Positions 34,328-43,036 of a stretch of 45,492 nt of DNA are shown in pieces. The notes beneath the pieces are model-generated. The model worked only from the letters and a program-made list of their open reading frames with translations, was not told the origin of the DNA and searched no databases. Source of the stretch: Flavobacterium sp. BFFFF1 (lineage in GTDB: Bacteria; Bacteroidota; Bacteroidia; Flavobacteriales; Flavobacteriaceae). Each line of letters starts with the position of its first letter. The first letter of the stretch is position 1. The stretch is from NCBI RefSeq assembly GCF_002256285.1, contig NZ_NKJE01000003.1:184301-229792 (forward strand), given 5' to 3'. A program made the translations under genes and the position numbers.

Positions 34328-34969
34328 ATGAAAGAGTTGGATTTATTAAAAAAAGACTGGCAGAAGGACGGCCAGCCATTCAGACAGGTTTCTGAAGCGC
34401 AGATCAACTCGATGCTGCACCGGAAATCATCGTCTATTGTCAAAAGAATCCTGATCATCAGCGTGATCGAGTTCCTGTTTTGGAGCCTTTTGACAGTGTT
34501 GCTAAGCGATGACAAATACCAGTCGAAGCAACACAATTCTACACTGGAAAGTTTTCTTGTTATTGCAAACATTGTGAATTATGCGGTACTGGTGCTGTTC
34601 ATTTATTTTTTCTACACCAATTACAAAAGAATCTCTGCCACCGACTCCACCCACAAGTTGATGACAAACATACTGCGTACCCGAAAAACCGTGCAATATT
34701 ACATCTGGTACAACCTCGGAATTGTCGCTTTAAACATTATATTGATATTGCTGGTGGAATTCTACTATGACCAAAACCTCGTCACGCTGCGCGAAAATGC
34801 AAATGCCCGTGGCAATGGCACGCTTTTCCTTATGGAGTGTATTGGGCTGGCAGTTGTTTTTATTGGCATCATCTTTGGTATATTCTGGCTGTTTTACAGG
34901 TTGCTCTATGGCATCCTTTTGAAAAGGCTTTACATGAATTACAACGAATTAAAGAAAACGGAAAAATGA
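34328..34969 (+). CDS. membrane protein next to the ECF sigma factor, function unknown
   Basis: 213 residues. The N-terminal ~38 residues are soluble and charged ('KELDLLKKDWQKDGQPFRQVSEAQINSMLHRKS'). Four hydrophobic segments follow at about 41-57, 77-96, 129-149 and 172-195. The soluble N-terminus followed by membrane helices, encoded right after an ECF sigma gene, is the layout of an anti-sigma factor, but no known anti-sigma domain is recognisable. The TGA stop overlaps the ATG of the TraB/GumN gene. Confidence 0.78.
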   Translation: MKELDLLKKDWQKDGQPFRQVSEAQINSMLHRKSSSIVKRILIISVIEFLFWSLLTVLLSDDKYQSKQHNSTLESFLVIANIVNYAVLVLFIYFFYTNYKRISATDSTHKLMTNILRTRKTVQYYIWYNLGIVALNIILILLVEFYYDQNLVTLRENANARGNGTLFLMECIGLAVVFIGIIFGIFWLFYRLLYGILLKRLYMNYNELKKTEK

Positions 34970-35823
34970 TAAAAAACATCCTCAAACTGCTTTGTTTTTT
35001 TGTACTGGCGCAAACCAATGCCCAGGCGCCTACCGAGAAATCACTACTGTGGAAAATCAGTGGTAACGGCCTCAAAACATCTTATCTTTTCGGCACTATG
35101 CACGCGACCTGCGATGCGGCACTGAGCCCCAAGGTAAAAGAAGGGTTAGACAATACACAGCAGCTCTATCTCGAACTGGACATGGATGATCCCAGTCTGC
35201 AATTGCAGATGATGAAAGGTGTTAACATGAAAAATGGCACGAAAATGAGCGAACTCGCTACTGAATCGGATTTTGCCGCGGTAGATACTTTCATCAAGGA
35301 AAACGTCGGGATTTCGATTAAATCCATGAACACCATGAAACCGTTCTTTGTCAGTTCTTTGCTGATTACCAAAATGTTGGATTGCCCAATGCAGTCTATT
35401 GAACAGGAATTGATGAAAGCGGCAACAGGAAACAATAAGCAGGTATTTGGCCTTGAAACCGTAGACGAGCAAATGGGAGTATTCGATGCGATTCCTTATC
35501 AGGATCAAATGAACGAATTGATTAAGACTGCCAAAAATGGAATGGTCGATGATAAAAAGGAGTTTCAGCAATTGTATTCACTATACCTTCAACAGGATTT
35601 AAACGGAATGCTCGCCATGTCAAAGGAATCAAAAAACTCCATGTCGTCTAAATTTGAAAACGAGTTGCTTTCGCAACGCAATGCGAACTGGATTCCACGC
35701 ATCGAAAAAGTTGCTATTGAAAAGCCTACCTTTTTCGCGGTAGGCGCTGCGCACCTTGGCGGCGATGGCGGCGTAATTGCGCTGCTTCGGAAAAAAGGTT
35801 ACAAAGTAGAGGCTGTTAAATAA
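34966..35823 (+). CDS. secreted TraB/GumN family protein
   Basis: 285 residues from the ATG at 34966, which overlaps the preceding stop (ATGA) and begins a signal peptide (KNILKLLCFFVLAQTNAQ); the frame is open further upstream but only within the previous gene. TraB/GumN hallmarks are 'SYLFGTMHATCD' near residues 31-42 (GTxH) and 'FFAVGAAHLGGDGGVIALLRKKGYKV' at the C-terminus (GxxH), a Tiki/TraB-related fold proposed to be metal-dependent hydrolases. It may be an envelope protease-like enzyme controlled by the sigma factor. Confidence 0.88.
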   Translation: MIKNILKLLCFFVLAQTNAQAPTEKSLLWKISGNGLKTSYLFGTMHATCDAALSPKVKEGLDNTQQLYLELDMDDPSLQLQMMKGVNMKNGTKMSELATESDFAAVDTFIKENVGISIKSMNTMKPFFVSSLLITKMLDCPMQSIEQELMKAATGNNKQVFGLETVDEQMGVFDAIPYQDQMNELIKTAKNGMVDDKKEFQQLYSLYLQQDLNGMLAMSKESKNSMSSKFENELLSQRNANWIPRIEKVAIEKPTFFAVGAAHLGGDGGVIALLRKKGYKVEAVK

Positions 35824-35824
35824 G

Positions 35825-36622
35825 CTACCATCCCCGCTTTTTATTGAGTTCTTCCTGCAACTCCAGCTCATCCTGCGGAATAACCTTTAGGAACGAGGGA
35901 TGTTGCTCAATGGCATACTCCACTTTCTCAACAATTTGCTCAATCGTATCGTTCACATAATCAATATCCAGCGGTTCTTTAATCTGAAAAGTCTGCAGGA
36001 TACCTTTCTTTTTCATCCGCAATCCTTTTTTGTCGAACGAACGCCGAAAACCATCGATTACGATAGGGACAACGACAGGTTTGTAGTCCTTGATAATGTG
36101 TGCAGTCCCTTTCCTGACAGGTTTAAAGGACTTTGTCGTCCCCTGCGGAAACGTAATTACCCACCCGTCATTTAACGCTATTCCTATATTTTCAGTATCA
36201 TTCGGATTGACCTCGCGCTGAATGTCTTTGCCCTCTGCGCGCCACGTTCGCTCGACCGTAATGGCGCCGGCATAGGATAGAATTTTAGGCAACAATCCTG
36301 ACGTCATCGTTTCCTTTGCGGCAACATAGTAAAGGTTGAGCTTAGGTTGCCACAAATAACCGATGTTCTTTATGTTATCCTCTCTTCCACTGAGGCTCGC
36401 GTTAAACACATGAAACATTGCCACTACATCGGCAAAATAGGTCTGGTGGTTGGAGATGAAGAGTACGTTTGTTTCAGGCAGCGCCTTCAGGATCTCAGAA
36501 CCATCAATCTGAAGTTCATTGAAACCACGGTAACGCCGATGTGTCAGTGCGCCCAGGATGCGGATGAGCCACTTCTTAAGAAAAAAAATATGTCCAAAAG
36601 GATTTCTTTTCAACAATCCCAT
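35825..36622 (-). CDS. 1-acyl-sn-glycerol-3-phosphate acyltransferase (PlsC-like)
   Basis: 265 residues from the ATG at 36622 (MGLLKRNPFG); an upstream in-frame ATG at 36655 adds 11 unlikely residues. The PlsC H(x)4D motif is 'SNHQTYFAD', and 'FPQGTT' is the block-III-like acceptor-binding motif (normally FPEGTR, here with Gln-Gly-Thr). 'VVPIVIDGFRRSF' is block IV. It likely esterifies lysophosphatidic acid or a related lipid at the inner membrane. The FPQGT variant is seen in some flavobacterial paralogues. It lies tail-to-tail with the TraB/GumN gene, 1 base apart. Confidence 0.88.
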   Translation of the reverse strand: MGLLKRNPFGHIFFLKKWLIRILGALTHRRYRGFNELQIDGSEILKALPETNVLFISNHQTYFADVVAMFHVFNASLSGREDNIKNIGYLWQPKLNLYYVAAKETMTSGLLPKILSYAGAITVERTWRAEGKDIQREVNPNDTENIGIALNDGWVITFPQGTTKSFKPVRKGTAHIIKDYKPVVVPIVIDGFRRSFDKKGLRMKKKGILQTFQIKEPLDIDYVNDTIEQIVEKVEYAIEQHPSFLKVIPQDELELQEELNKKRGW

Positions 36623-36667
36623 AATGATGTATGCTTTACAAAAAATGAAATGCAAACATACAAAAAC

Positions 36668-37312
36668 TTACCCTTTAAGAGCCTGATTTATGACTTGTTT
36701 AAGTTCGCTAAGCATCATCGCCGTTGCTCCCCAGACGATATTTCCTTCAAAGTCAAACACGGGAACTTCAATGTTCTTTGAATAGGAAGTAGCAATTTCC
36801 CTGAGAAAAACATTCGAATCATCCAACAGCGAGGCAATAGGCAGCTCGATAATTCCAGCCACCTCGCGTGGGTCCGGATTAAACTCTGGCCTATGATGGC
36901 TTATCGCGAGAAATGGTGCAACCCTAAAATTACTTGGCGGAATATATACTTCCGAAAGGGGCAGCTGCACCTGAATTTCGTCAGCCGCAACACCAATCTC
37001 TTCGGTGGTTTCCCGCAACGCTGTGGCTTCTTTTGACAGATCATATGATTCCACTTTGCCGCCGGGAAATGCAATCTGCGACGAGTGCACGCCTTCGTAG
37101 GAATTGCGGACGATCAATACAAGATGGGTGATGAGATCCTTTGGGTAAAAATAGACGAGCACCGCCGCATTTCTGGGATTTATGGTGTCCCAATCCAGTT
37201 TTTTCATTGCGGCTTGGCGCTCCGGTGGCGACATTATGGCGTGTGCAGCCTCACCTGGAAGCGGTTGCATTTTTATTTTCGGAAGCAGTGCAAGAAAGGC
37301 ATCAAAGTACAT
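36668..37312 (-). CDS. CoA-pyrophosphatase-type Nudix hydrolase
   Basis: 214 residues from the ATG at 37312, which matches the usual start of this subfamily (MxFDxFLxxLPKIK); an ATG three codons upstream is possible. The CoA-specific UPF0035 signature is 'LIVRNSYEGVHSSQIAFPGGK', followed by the Nudix box 'ALRETTEEIGV' with its metal-binding Glu residues. 'YIPPSNFRVAPFLAI' follows. Family members hydrolyse CoA and derivatives to 4'-phosphopantetheine and 3',5'-ADP. It is upstream of the acyltransferase on the same strand with a 45-base gap, so the two may be co-transcribed in a lipid/CoA setting. Confidence 0.9.
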   Translation of the reverse strand: MYFDAFLALLPKIKMQPLPGEAAHAIMSPPERQAAMKKLDWDTINPRNAAVLVYFYPKDLITHLVLIVRNSYEGVHSSQIAFPGGKVESYDLSKEATALRETTEEIGVAADEIQVQLPLSEVYIPPSNFRVAPFLAISHHRPEFNPDPREVAGIIELPIASLLDDSNVFLREIATSYSKNIEVPVFDFEGNIVWGATAMMLSELKQVINQALKG

Positions 37313-37374
37313 GAAATGCATTATTTTTGTAAAAGTAACGGAAAACCGGAATACAAAACCAAATTTGATTTTAA

Positions 37375-37818
37375 ATGTATAGCAAAGAAGAAACGCAAAG
37401 GCTGAAACGGGAGTTCTGGATTGCCTTCGCAGAAAAATATCCGCGGAAATGGATGCTTTATGATACCAAAATTAAAGACGCCGCCTTCAAATTCTATGCT
37501 GACAATAAAAAAGCCCAGGTCATTATGGAAATCGAGCCACGAAGCGATCACAAACGGTTTCAGTATTTCGAGAAAATGGAATCCTTAAAAAACATCCTCC
37601 GCGAAGAACACATCAAAGACCTTGTCTTCGAGCGCCACTTTATTTTGGAAAACGGCAAGAAAGTCAGCCGGATTTGGGTCGAAAAAACAGGCTTAAGCAT
37701 GAACAACAGGCAACATTGGGATGCCGTTTTTGAATTTTTTAATGACCACATGGATGCCTTTGAGCGCTTTTTTTATGAGTATTCGGATTACATCATGGAT
37801 ATCGATTTGAACGAATAA
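37375..37818 (+). CDS. DUF4268 domain protein
   Basis: 147 residues and soluble, with no signal peptide. The sequence 'LKREFWIAFAEKYPRKWMLYDTKIKDAAFKFYAD' and 'KAQVIMEIEPRSDHKRFQYFEKMESLKNIL' match the DUF4268 family. That family often forms the C-terminal domain of larger proteins, and here stands alone as in many flavobacteria. 'VIMEIE' followed by a basic stretch recalls restriction-endonuclease-fold proteins, but a catalytic PD-(D/E)xK motif is not convincing. It is divergent from the Nudix gene, sharing a 62-base promoter region. Confidence 0.85.
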   Translation: MYSKEETQRLKREFWIAFAEKYPRKWMLYDTKIKDAAFKFYADNKKAQVIMEIEPRSDHKRFQYFEKMESLKNILREEHIKDLVFERHFILENGKKVSRIWVEKTGLSMNNRQHWDAVFEFFNDHMDAFERFFYEYSDYIMDIDLNE

Positions 37819-37857
37819 AAAATATCGTCAATTCGTCAATTCATTTCTTAAAAAATA

Positions 37858-37865
37858 TATATTTG
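37858..37865 (+). promoter_or_regulatory. -7 element TATATTTG before the MORN-repeat operon
   Basis: TATATTTG matches TAnnTTTG and lies 16 bases before the ATG at 37882. No well-placed TTG is seen at -33. Confidence 0.5.
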
Positions 37866-37881
37866 GAGAAAATCCAAAAAA

Positions 37882-40800
37882 ATGAAACAACTATTATTGT
37901 GGCTTGCTGTGGGGCTGGTTTCGCCAATTTACAGTCAGACAGACTATACCTTTGTTTATGATAATGCCGCCATTATTGCTAATGGTTCATCATTTCACGA
38001 TGCAGAAAAATTTGACGAAGCCATAGCGCAGTACGACAAAATCGTGCAAAACGACCCGTTATACCTTACTGCACAATACGAAAAAGCCCTGACGCTCGCC
38101 GCGATGAAAAAACCAGACGACGAAAGTGCATTGCTGCACGGTCTGCACGAGAAAGGCCTTTTTACTGAAATGCCATCGCTCTACGTTTTATATGGCAGTT
38201 GCTTAAGTGATCTTAAAAAATTCGACGAGGCAGAAAAGATCTTCACAGAAGGTGAAAAAGTAATTCCAAATTCGGGATCCCTACTGTACAATTTCGCGCT
38301 GATGTACGTCCGAAAAGAACAGTTGCAAAAAGCGGTCGACTACCTCCAAAAAACCATCGCAATTGCACCTTATCACACCAGTGCACACTATTTGTTGGGC
38401 CTCATCGCTTTTGAAAACGGCAAAATTACGGAAGGTACCCTGGCGTTGATGACGTATCTGTTGCTCGAGCCTGAAAACAGTCGCGCAGGAGAAGCCATTC
38501 GTGAATTAAACCAAAAATTCGGTCAAAATTATCTTGATAAACCGAAAGTAATCCTATCAAAATCAGGCGATCATTTTGATGACCTTGAAACCATTTTAAG
38601 AAACCAACTGCCGTTAAAGCCTGCTTACAAGGTTCAATCTGACTTCGATGACATTATCATCAGGCAGATTCAGGCTATTTCAGAATACGTGGCAAAAGAC
38701 CATAAAATGGAAAACGGCTTCTTTGAAACGACTTATATTCCGTGGGTTAAAGACATGATGGAACAAAAACAATTTGAGGCATTTACCTATTACATGCTTG
38801 AAAGTAAAAAGGAAGCGCTCGGGAAAAAACTAACCTCAAAGAAAAAAATGGTTGAAGCTTTCAATGAAAATTTCATCATCAAAAGACTTGTAAATGCGTT
38901 TTCAAAACGAACAATGGACCACTTTGGCAAGTTCCAGGAAGTTACTGTGCTCTATAAAAATAACTACCCCATGCTAATCGGGCCGGTCAAAGATGGTGTG
39001 AGTGACGGTCGATTCAAATTGTTGAATGCCGATGGCGTTGTTATTGGTGATATCAACATCGTTAAAGATGAGCTTGATGGCCCTCAAAAGTACTACAATG
39101 CGAAGGGTCAGCTTGTCAAGGAAAACAACTATGTTCAGGGCAAACTGAATGGCCTTGAAAAGGAGTATTATGAGAACGGTAACCTTAGCGTTACGGCGAA
39201 CTACAAAGATTCGGAATACGACGGCCTGGCAACCACCTATTACTTAAACGGTGGAAAGAATTGCGACGTGAATTATAAAAACGGTAAGCTGGACGGCATC
39301 ACGGCCTGTTACTACCAAAATGGCAGCAAAAAAGTGGAGTCATTTTACAAAGATGGCAATCTGGAAGGCAAATACACTTACTACAATGCCGTCGGTGACA
39401 TCACCGAAACCAGCACCTATAAAAACGGCAAACTTGATGGGCAGTACTTTGAATATTATGATGGTAAAACCGTGAAAACTGAGGCGCTTTATGCAAATGG
39501 ATCCGTTAAAAACAGTTACAAGACCTATTATGCCAATTCGCTGCCGTCACGCGATATTGTTTATGAAAACGGAAAAATAAAGGTTTCAACACAATACAAC
39601 TCAGCAGGCAAAAAGCAATCGGTGAATTTGTACAACAGCAAGGAAGAACTGGAAGGAATTGATTATTATGATGCTGCCGGAAATCTTTTCTTCCAGGAAA
39701 AGCTGCGATCTGAAGACCTGAAGAAAAGCCTACAGTACTTAAAATCGAGTCCGAAACCCATTGAAGTCAACACCGACAAAAAGACCTTTACGATCAAAGA
39801 CTTCGATGGCCAACTGATGAGTACAGGCGGCTTTGAAAAAAATAAGAAAACAAAGGAATGGCGCTACTATAATGGTTACGGTTCTTTAAAAAGTACCGAG
39901 CATTACAGCGAGAACCTGCTCGATGGCCTGGATTACAATTATGAAACCAATGGCGATGTGTCATCAATCGTGAACTATAAAAATGACACGATCAGCGGCG
40001 TGTATGAAAATTACGACCATGGTAGGTTGCGCAGTATTTCTAACTATAAGGGAGGATCCATCAACGGCCCTTACAAAAGGTTTTATGCCGATGGGAAAGT
40101 AGTCAACGAATCGTATTATTCCGATGGCGAGTTAAACCGTGACTCATATACTTTCAGGCAGGATGGAACCCTTGCCGTAAAAACTACTTATGTTGATGGG
40201 GTGGCAAAATCAGTGGAATACATCGATTCATCTGGTAAAAAAGACGTTGTCGATTACAAAAACCTAAACGGCAAAGTGACCTTCACAAGAAATAATTTTG
40301 TAATGACGACTGCCGAAATGAAAAATGGACTCTACAACGGCGCGTTGGTTACAAAAGACAAAATGAACAATAAGGTTGCTGAAGGACAATATTTAAACGA
40401 CATGGCAACCGGAAAAGCAACTGATTACGGTCCTTTAAGTGTACCCTCAAGCGAAGTTATCTATTACTGTGGCAAAGCAAATGGCACGGCAAGATACTAT
40501 GATCTCGTCGGAAACGTCTACCTGACCAACGATTACGCTTTTGGCGACGACAGCGGAAAAGTAATCCGGTACTTCCACAACAAACAAAAATTGTTCGAGC
40601 ATACCACTTTTGACGAGGCTATTGACGGTCCTTACACGTACTTCAACCAAAGTGGAAAACCAATTCTGATTGTGAACTACGAAAACGATGAAATGAAATC
40701 TTACACCCGAATTGGAAAATCCGGTGAATTAAATGAAACCGCTGCGATCGCAAATGGTACAGTGGATATCGTATCTACTTATACAAATGGAAAACCGGCC

Positions 40801-41133
40801 ATTAAAATAAGTTACGATAAAGGAAGCATGAAGGGCAAATTCCAAATTTTTGGAGAAGACGGTAAAACCCAATACGAGAGTAACTATATAAAAGGTACAT
40901 TGCAGGGTGTCAGGACAGAATATTTTTCAAACGGAAACGTTTATAAAAAGGAAAATTTTAAAGACGGTGATTATGAAGGCGCGCAGGAATACTACACGGA
41001 AGATGGCAAATTACGCCTGAAAGCCAACTACAAAAACGACGAATTGCACGGAAATACGGAGATCTATGAGAATGGAAAATTATTACTTACAAAGAAATAT
41101 GACTCGGATGAACTGGTTGGAACTACCAAATAA
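37882..41133 (+). CDS. secreted TPR plus MORN/YwqK-repeat protein
   Basis: 1083 residues. A signal peptide (LLLWLAVGLVSPIYSQ) is followed by TPR-like helices (about 36-210: 'KFDEAIAQYDKIVQNDPL', 'KFDEAEKIFTEGEKVIPN', 'LQKAVDYLQKTIAIAP'). A linker (220-365) leads into a long array of ~23-residue beta-hairpin repeats (about 375-1080) of the MORN_2/YwqK type: 'YxNGxxxxxxxYKxGxLxGxxxxY', for example 'YKNGKLDGQYFEYYDGK' and 'YKNDELHGNTEIYENGK'. I estimate more than twenty repeats, some degenerate. It probably forms an elongated envelope or surface scaffold. The 3' end overlaps the next gene, implying a coupled operon with the two DUF3857/transglutaminase-like proteins. Confidence 0.9.
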   Translation: MKQLLLWLAVGLVSPIYSQTDYTFVYDNAAIIANGSSFHDAEKFDEAIAQYDKIVQNDPLYLTAQYEKALTLAAMKKPDDESALLHGLHEKGLFTEMPSLYVLYGSCLSDLKKFDEAEKIFTEGEKVIPNSGSLLYNFALMYVRKEQLQKAVDYLQKTIAIAPYHTSAHYLLGLIAFENGKITEGTLALMTYLLLEPENSRAGEAIRELNQKFGQNYLDKPKVILSKSGDHFDDLETILRNQLPLKPAYKVQSDFDDIIIRQIQAISEYVAKDHKMENGFFETTYIPWVKDMMEQKQFEAFTYYMLESKKEALGKKLTSKKKMVEAFNENFIIKRLVNAFSKRTMDHFGKFQEVTVLYKNNYPMLIGPVKDGVSDGRFKLLNADGVVIGDINIVKDELDGPQKYYNAKGQLVKENNYVQGKLNGLEKEYYENGNLSVTANYKDSEYDGLATTYYLNGGKNCDVNYKNGKLDGITACYYQNGSKKVESFYKDGNLEGKYTYYNAVGDITETSTYKNGKLDGQYFEYYDGKTVKTEALYANGSVKNSYKTYYANSLPSRDIVYENGKIKVSTQYNSAGKKQSVNLYNSKEELEGIDYYDAAGNLFFQEKLRSEDLKKSLQYLKSSPKPIEVNTDKKTFTIKDFDGQLMSTGGFEKNKKTKEWRYYNGYGSLKSTEHYSENLLDGLDYNYETNGDVSSIVNYKNDTISGVYENYDHGRLRSISNYKGGSINGPYKRFYADGKVVNESYYSDGELNRDSYTFRQDGTLAVKTTYVDGVAKSVEYIDSSGKKDVVDYKNLNGKVTFTRNNFVMTTAEMKNGLYNGALVTKDKMNNKVAEGQYLNDMATGKATDYGPLSVPSSEVIYYCGKANGTARYYDLVGNVYLTNDYAFGDDSGKVIRYFHNKQKLFEHTTFDEAIDGPYTYFNQSGKPILIVNYENDEMKSYTRIGKSGELNETAAIANGTVDIVSTYTNGKPAIKISYDKGSMKGKFQIFGEDGKTQYESNYIKGTLQGVRTEYFSNGNVYKKENFKDGDYEGAQEYYTEDGKLRLKANYKNDELHGNTEIYENGKLLLTKKYDSDELVGTTK

Positions 41134-43036
41134 ACTTCTTTTAACGGCAATTTTAGGATTTGCAGCAGTTGCAAATGCGCAGACACCACTTCAGGATTAC
41201 AAGAAAGCATGGCCCGATTTCAACGAAATTATCATCGAGGACAGCCAGTCTTACGACCTTTCTATCGAGGATAAAAAATTGAAGGTCATACAGGACAATC
41301 ACTATGAATCGATGATCTTGTCTGAAAATGGCATCCAGAACAACTCTGAATCGTTCAGTTATTCTGAATTGGTGAAATTAAAAAGCTACGACGCATGGTC
41401 AGTGGTGAACAACAACGGTAAGGAAAAAAAGATTAAGGTCACGCAGTCCAATGAAAAACTTTCCCGCGACAATTCGGTGTTTTATAACGACGTCAAGGAG
41501 CGCCAGCTAATTTTTCCAAACCTCGAGACAGGTGCCAAAAAAGTCTATGATTACCAAACCGAATTCCTTGATCCTTTCCTCCTGCATAAATTTGTGTTTG
41601 GAAACAGCCTGCCTATAAAAAACTCGACGCTCGAAATTCGGACCGGGAAAGATATAAACATCGGCTACAAAATTTTCAACGACCCAAACAACGCAATTGA
41701 ATTTTCAAAATCAGAAAAAAAAGGCAAGTGGATCTACAAATGGACATTAAGGGACGTGAAACCTGTGAAATTCGAATCGAACTCACCCGGATTTCTTTAC
41801 ATCGTGCCGCACATCGATGTTTATGTAAAAGATTATACCGTCGACAAAACAAATATCCCAGTACTTGATGATGTTCCCCAATTGTTCAACTATTATAAAG
41901 GATTTGTCAAAAACCTGAATAAAACTGAGAATGCCGAGTTGAAGGCAATCACGCTCGGACTCACCGCTGGACTAACATCCGATAAAGAAAAAATGAAAAG
42001 TATCTTCTATTGGGTAAAAGACAACATCAAGTACATTGCATTTGAAAACGGCTATGAAGGGTTTATTCCGCGAGAGGCTGGCTTAGTATGCGAACGCAAA
42101 TTTGGCGATTGCAAAGATATGGCAAGCATCATAACGTCAATGGCAAGCTATGCCGGCGTGAAAGGCGTTTCCGTTTCATGGATTGGGACACGCAGCATTC
42201 CTTACTCTTATAAGGAACTTTCCACACCTGCAGTCGACAATCACATGATTGCGGTATTCAAGGATGGTGAAGAATATGTGTTTCTAGATGGAACGGACAA
42301 AGAAACGCGTTATGGCATTCCGACCTCATTTATCCAGGGTAAAGAAGCGCTTTACAACGAAGGCGAGACATACAAAATTATTCCTGTGCCGATAGTACCC
42401 GCCGAAACGAATGAGGTCAACGAAGAATTGTCATTAACGATTGAAAACAATAAGCTGATTGGTTCCGGAAGCGTTGCGTATAACGGTTTTAGCCGTAGTA
42501 ACATCCTGTTGCAGATGGGCGATGCCGTCAACAAAACACGTTTTGAAATGATCAAAAGTCTGGTTCTGAAAGGCAATAACAAGTTCAATCTCAAAAATTA
42601 CAAAGAAGAAAATTTGAAAGATCGGGACAAGCCGTACCAAATCAACTTTAATTTTGATCTCGACAATTACATTATCAAAGTCAATAAGGAAATGTATGTC
42701 AGTTTATTCCTCGACAAGGCTTTTGAAAAATTAATTATCGAAAAAGACAGGGTGGCAAAGTATGAATTTGACTTCTTAACCTATACAAACAGTGTTTACA
42801 CGCTGGAGGTTCCGTCAAATTACGCCGTGAAATCACTGCCAGAACCGTTTAGTCTCGACAACGACTATTTTAAAGCGGATTTTGTCCATCAAATAAAAGG
42901 CAATACTGTGGTGTTGTCGATGAAATTAAAACAGAAAAAAATATTACTAGACCACCCTGATTTTGAAAAATGGAATGAAACCATTAAAAAACTGAAGTCG
43001 GCCTATAACGAAACCATAATTTTACAGGAAAAATAA
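41099..43036 (+). CDS. DUF3857/transglutaminase-like protein with intact catalytic triad
   Basis: 645 residues if started at ATG 41099; 41108 and 41066 are alternatives, and the first two best fit the signal peptide (NKLLLTAILGFAAVANAQ). The N-terminal half is a DUF3857 beta-domain. Numbered from 41099, the transglutaminase core shows Cys338 in 'RKFGDCKDMASI', His382 in 'AVDNHMIAVF' and Asp397 in 'YVFLDGTD', the papain-like triad. A C-terminal beta domain follows. It acts in the periplasm or at the surface, possibly as a protease or crosslinking amidase. The start lies inside the MORN gene (about 35-base overlap) and the stop is immediately followed by the next start. Confidence 0.87.
   Translation: MTRMNWLELPNKLLLTAILGFAAVANAQTPLQDYKKAWPDFNEIIIEDSQSYDLSIEDKKLKVIQDNHYESMILSENGIQNNSESFSYSELVKLKSYDAWSVVNNNGKEKKIKVTQSNEKLSRDNSVFYNDVKERQLIFPNLETGAKKVYDYQTEFLDPFLLHKFVFGNSLPIKNSTLEIRTGKDINIGYKIFNDPNNAIEFSKSEKKGKWIYKWTLRDVKPVKFESNSPGFLYIVPHIDVYVKDYTVDKTNIPVLDDVPQLFNYYKGFVKNLNKTENAELKAITLGLTAGLTSDKEKMKSIFYWVKDNIKYIAFENGYEGFIPREAGLVCERKFGDCKDMASIITSMASYAGVKGVSVSWIGTRSIPYSYKELSTPAVDNHMIAVFKDGEEYVFLDGTDKETRYGIPTSFIQGKEALYNEGETYKIIPVPIVPAETNEVNEELSLTIENNKLIGSGSVAYNGFSRSNILLQMGDAVNKTRFEMIKSLVLKGNNKFNLKNYKEENLKDRDKPYQINFNFDLDNYIIKVNKEMYVSLFLDKAFEKLIIEKDRVAKYEFDFLTYTNSVYTLEVPSNYAVKSLPEPFSLDNDYFKADFVHQIKGNTVVLSMKLKQKKILLDHPDFEKWNETIKKLKSAYNETIILQEK

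Noticed and set aside
37882..41133. Toxin-antitoxin system suggested by YwqK-type repeats
   Set aside because: Although YwqK repeats are often labelled 'antitoxin', the protein is exported, very long and has TPRs, and no polymorphic toxin gene is adjacent.
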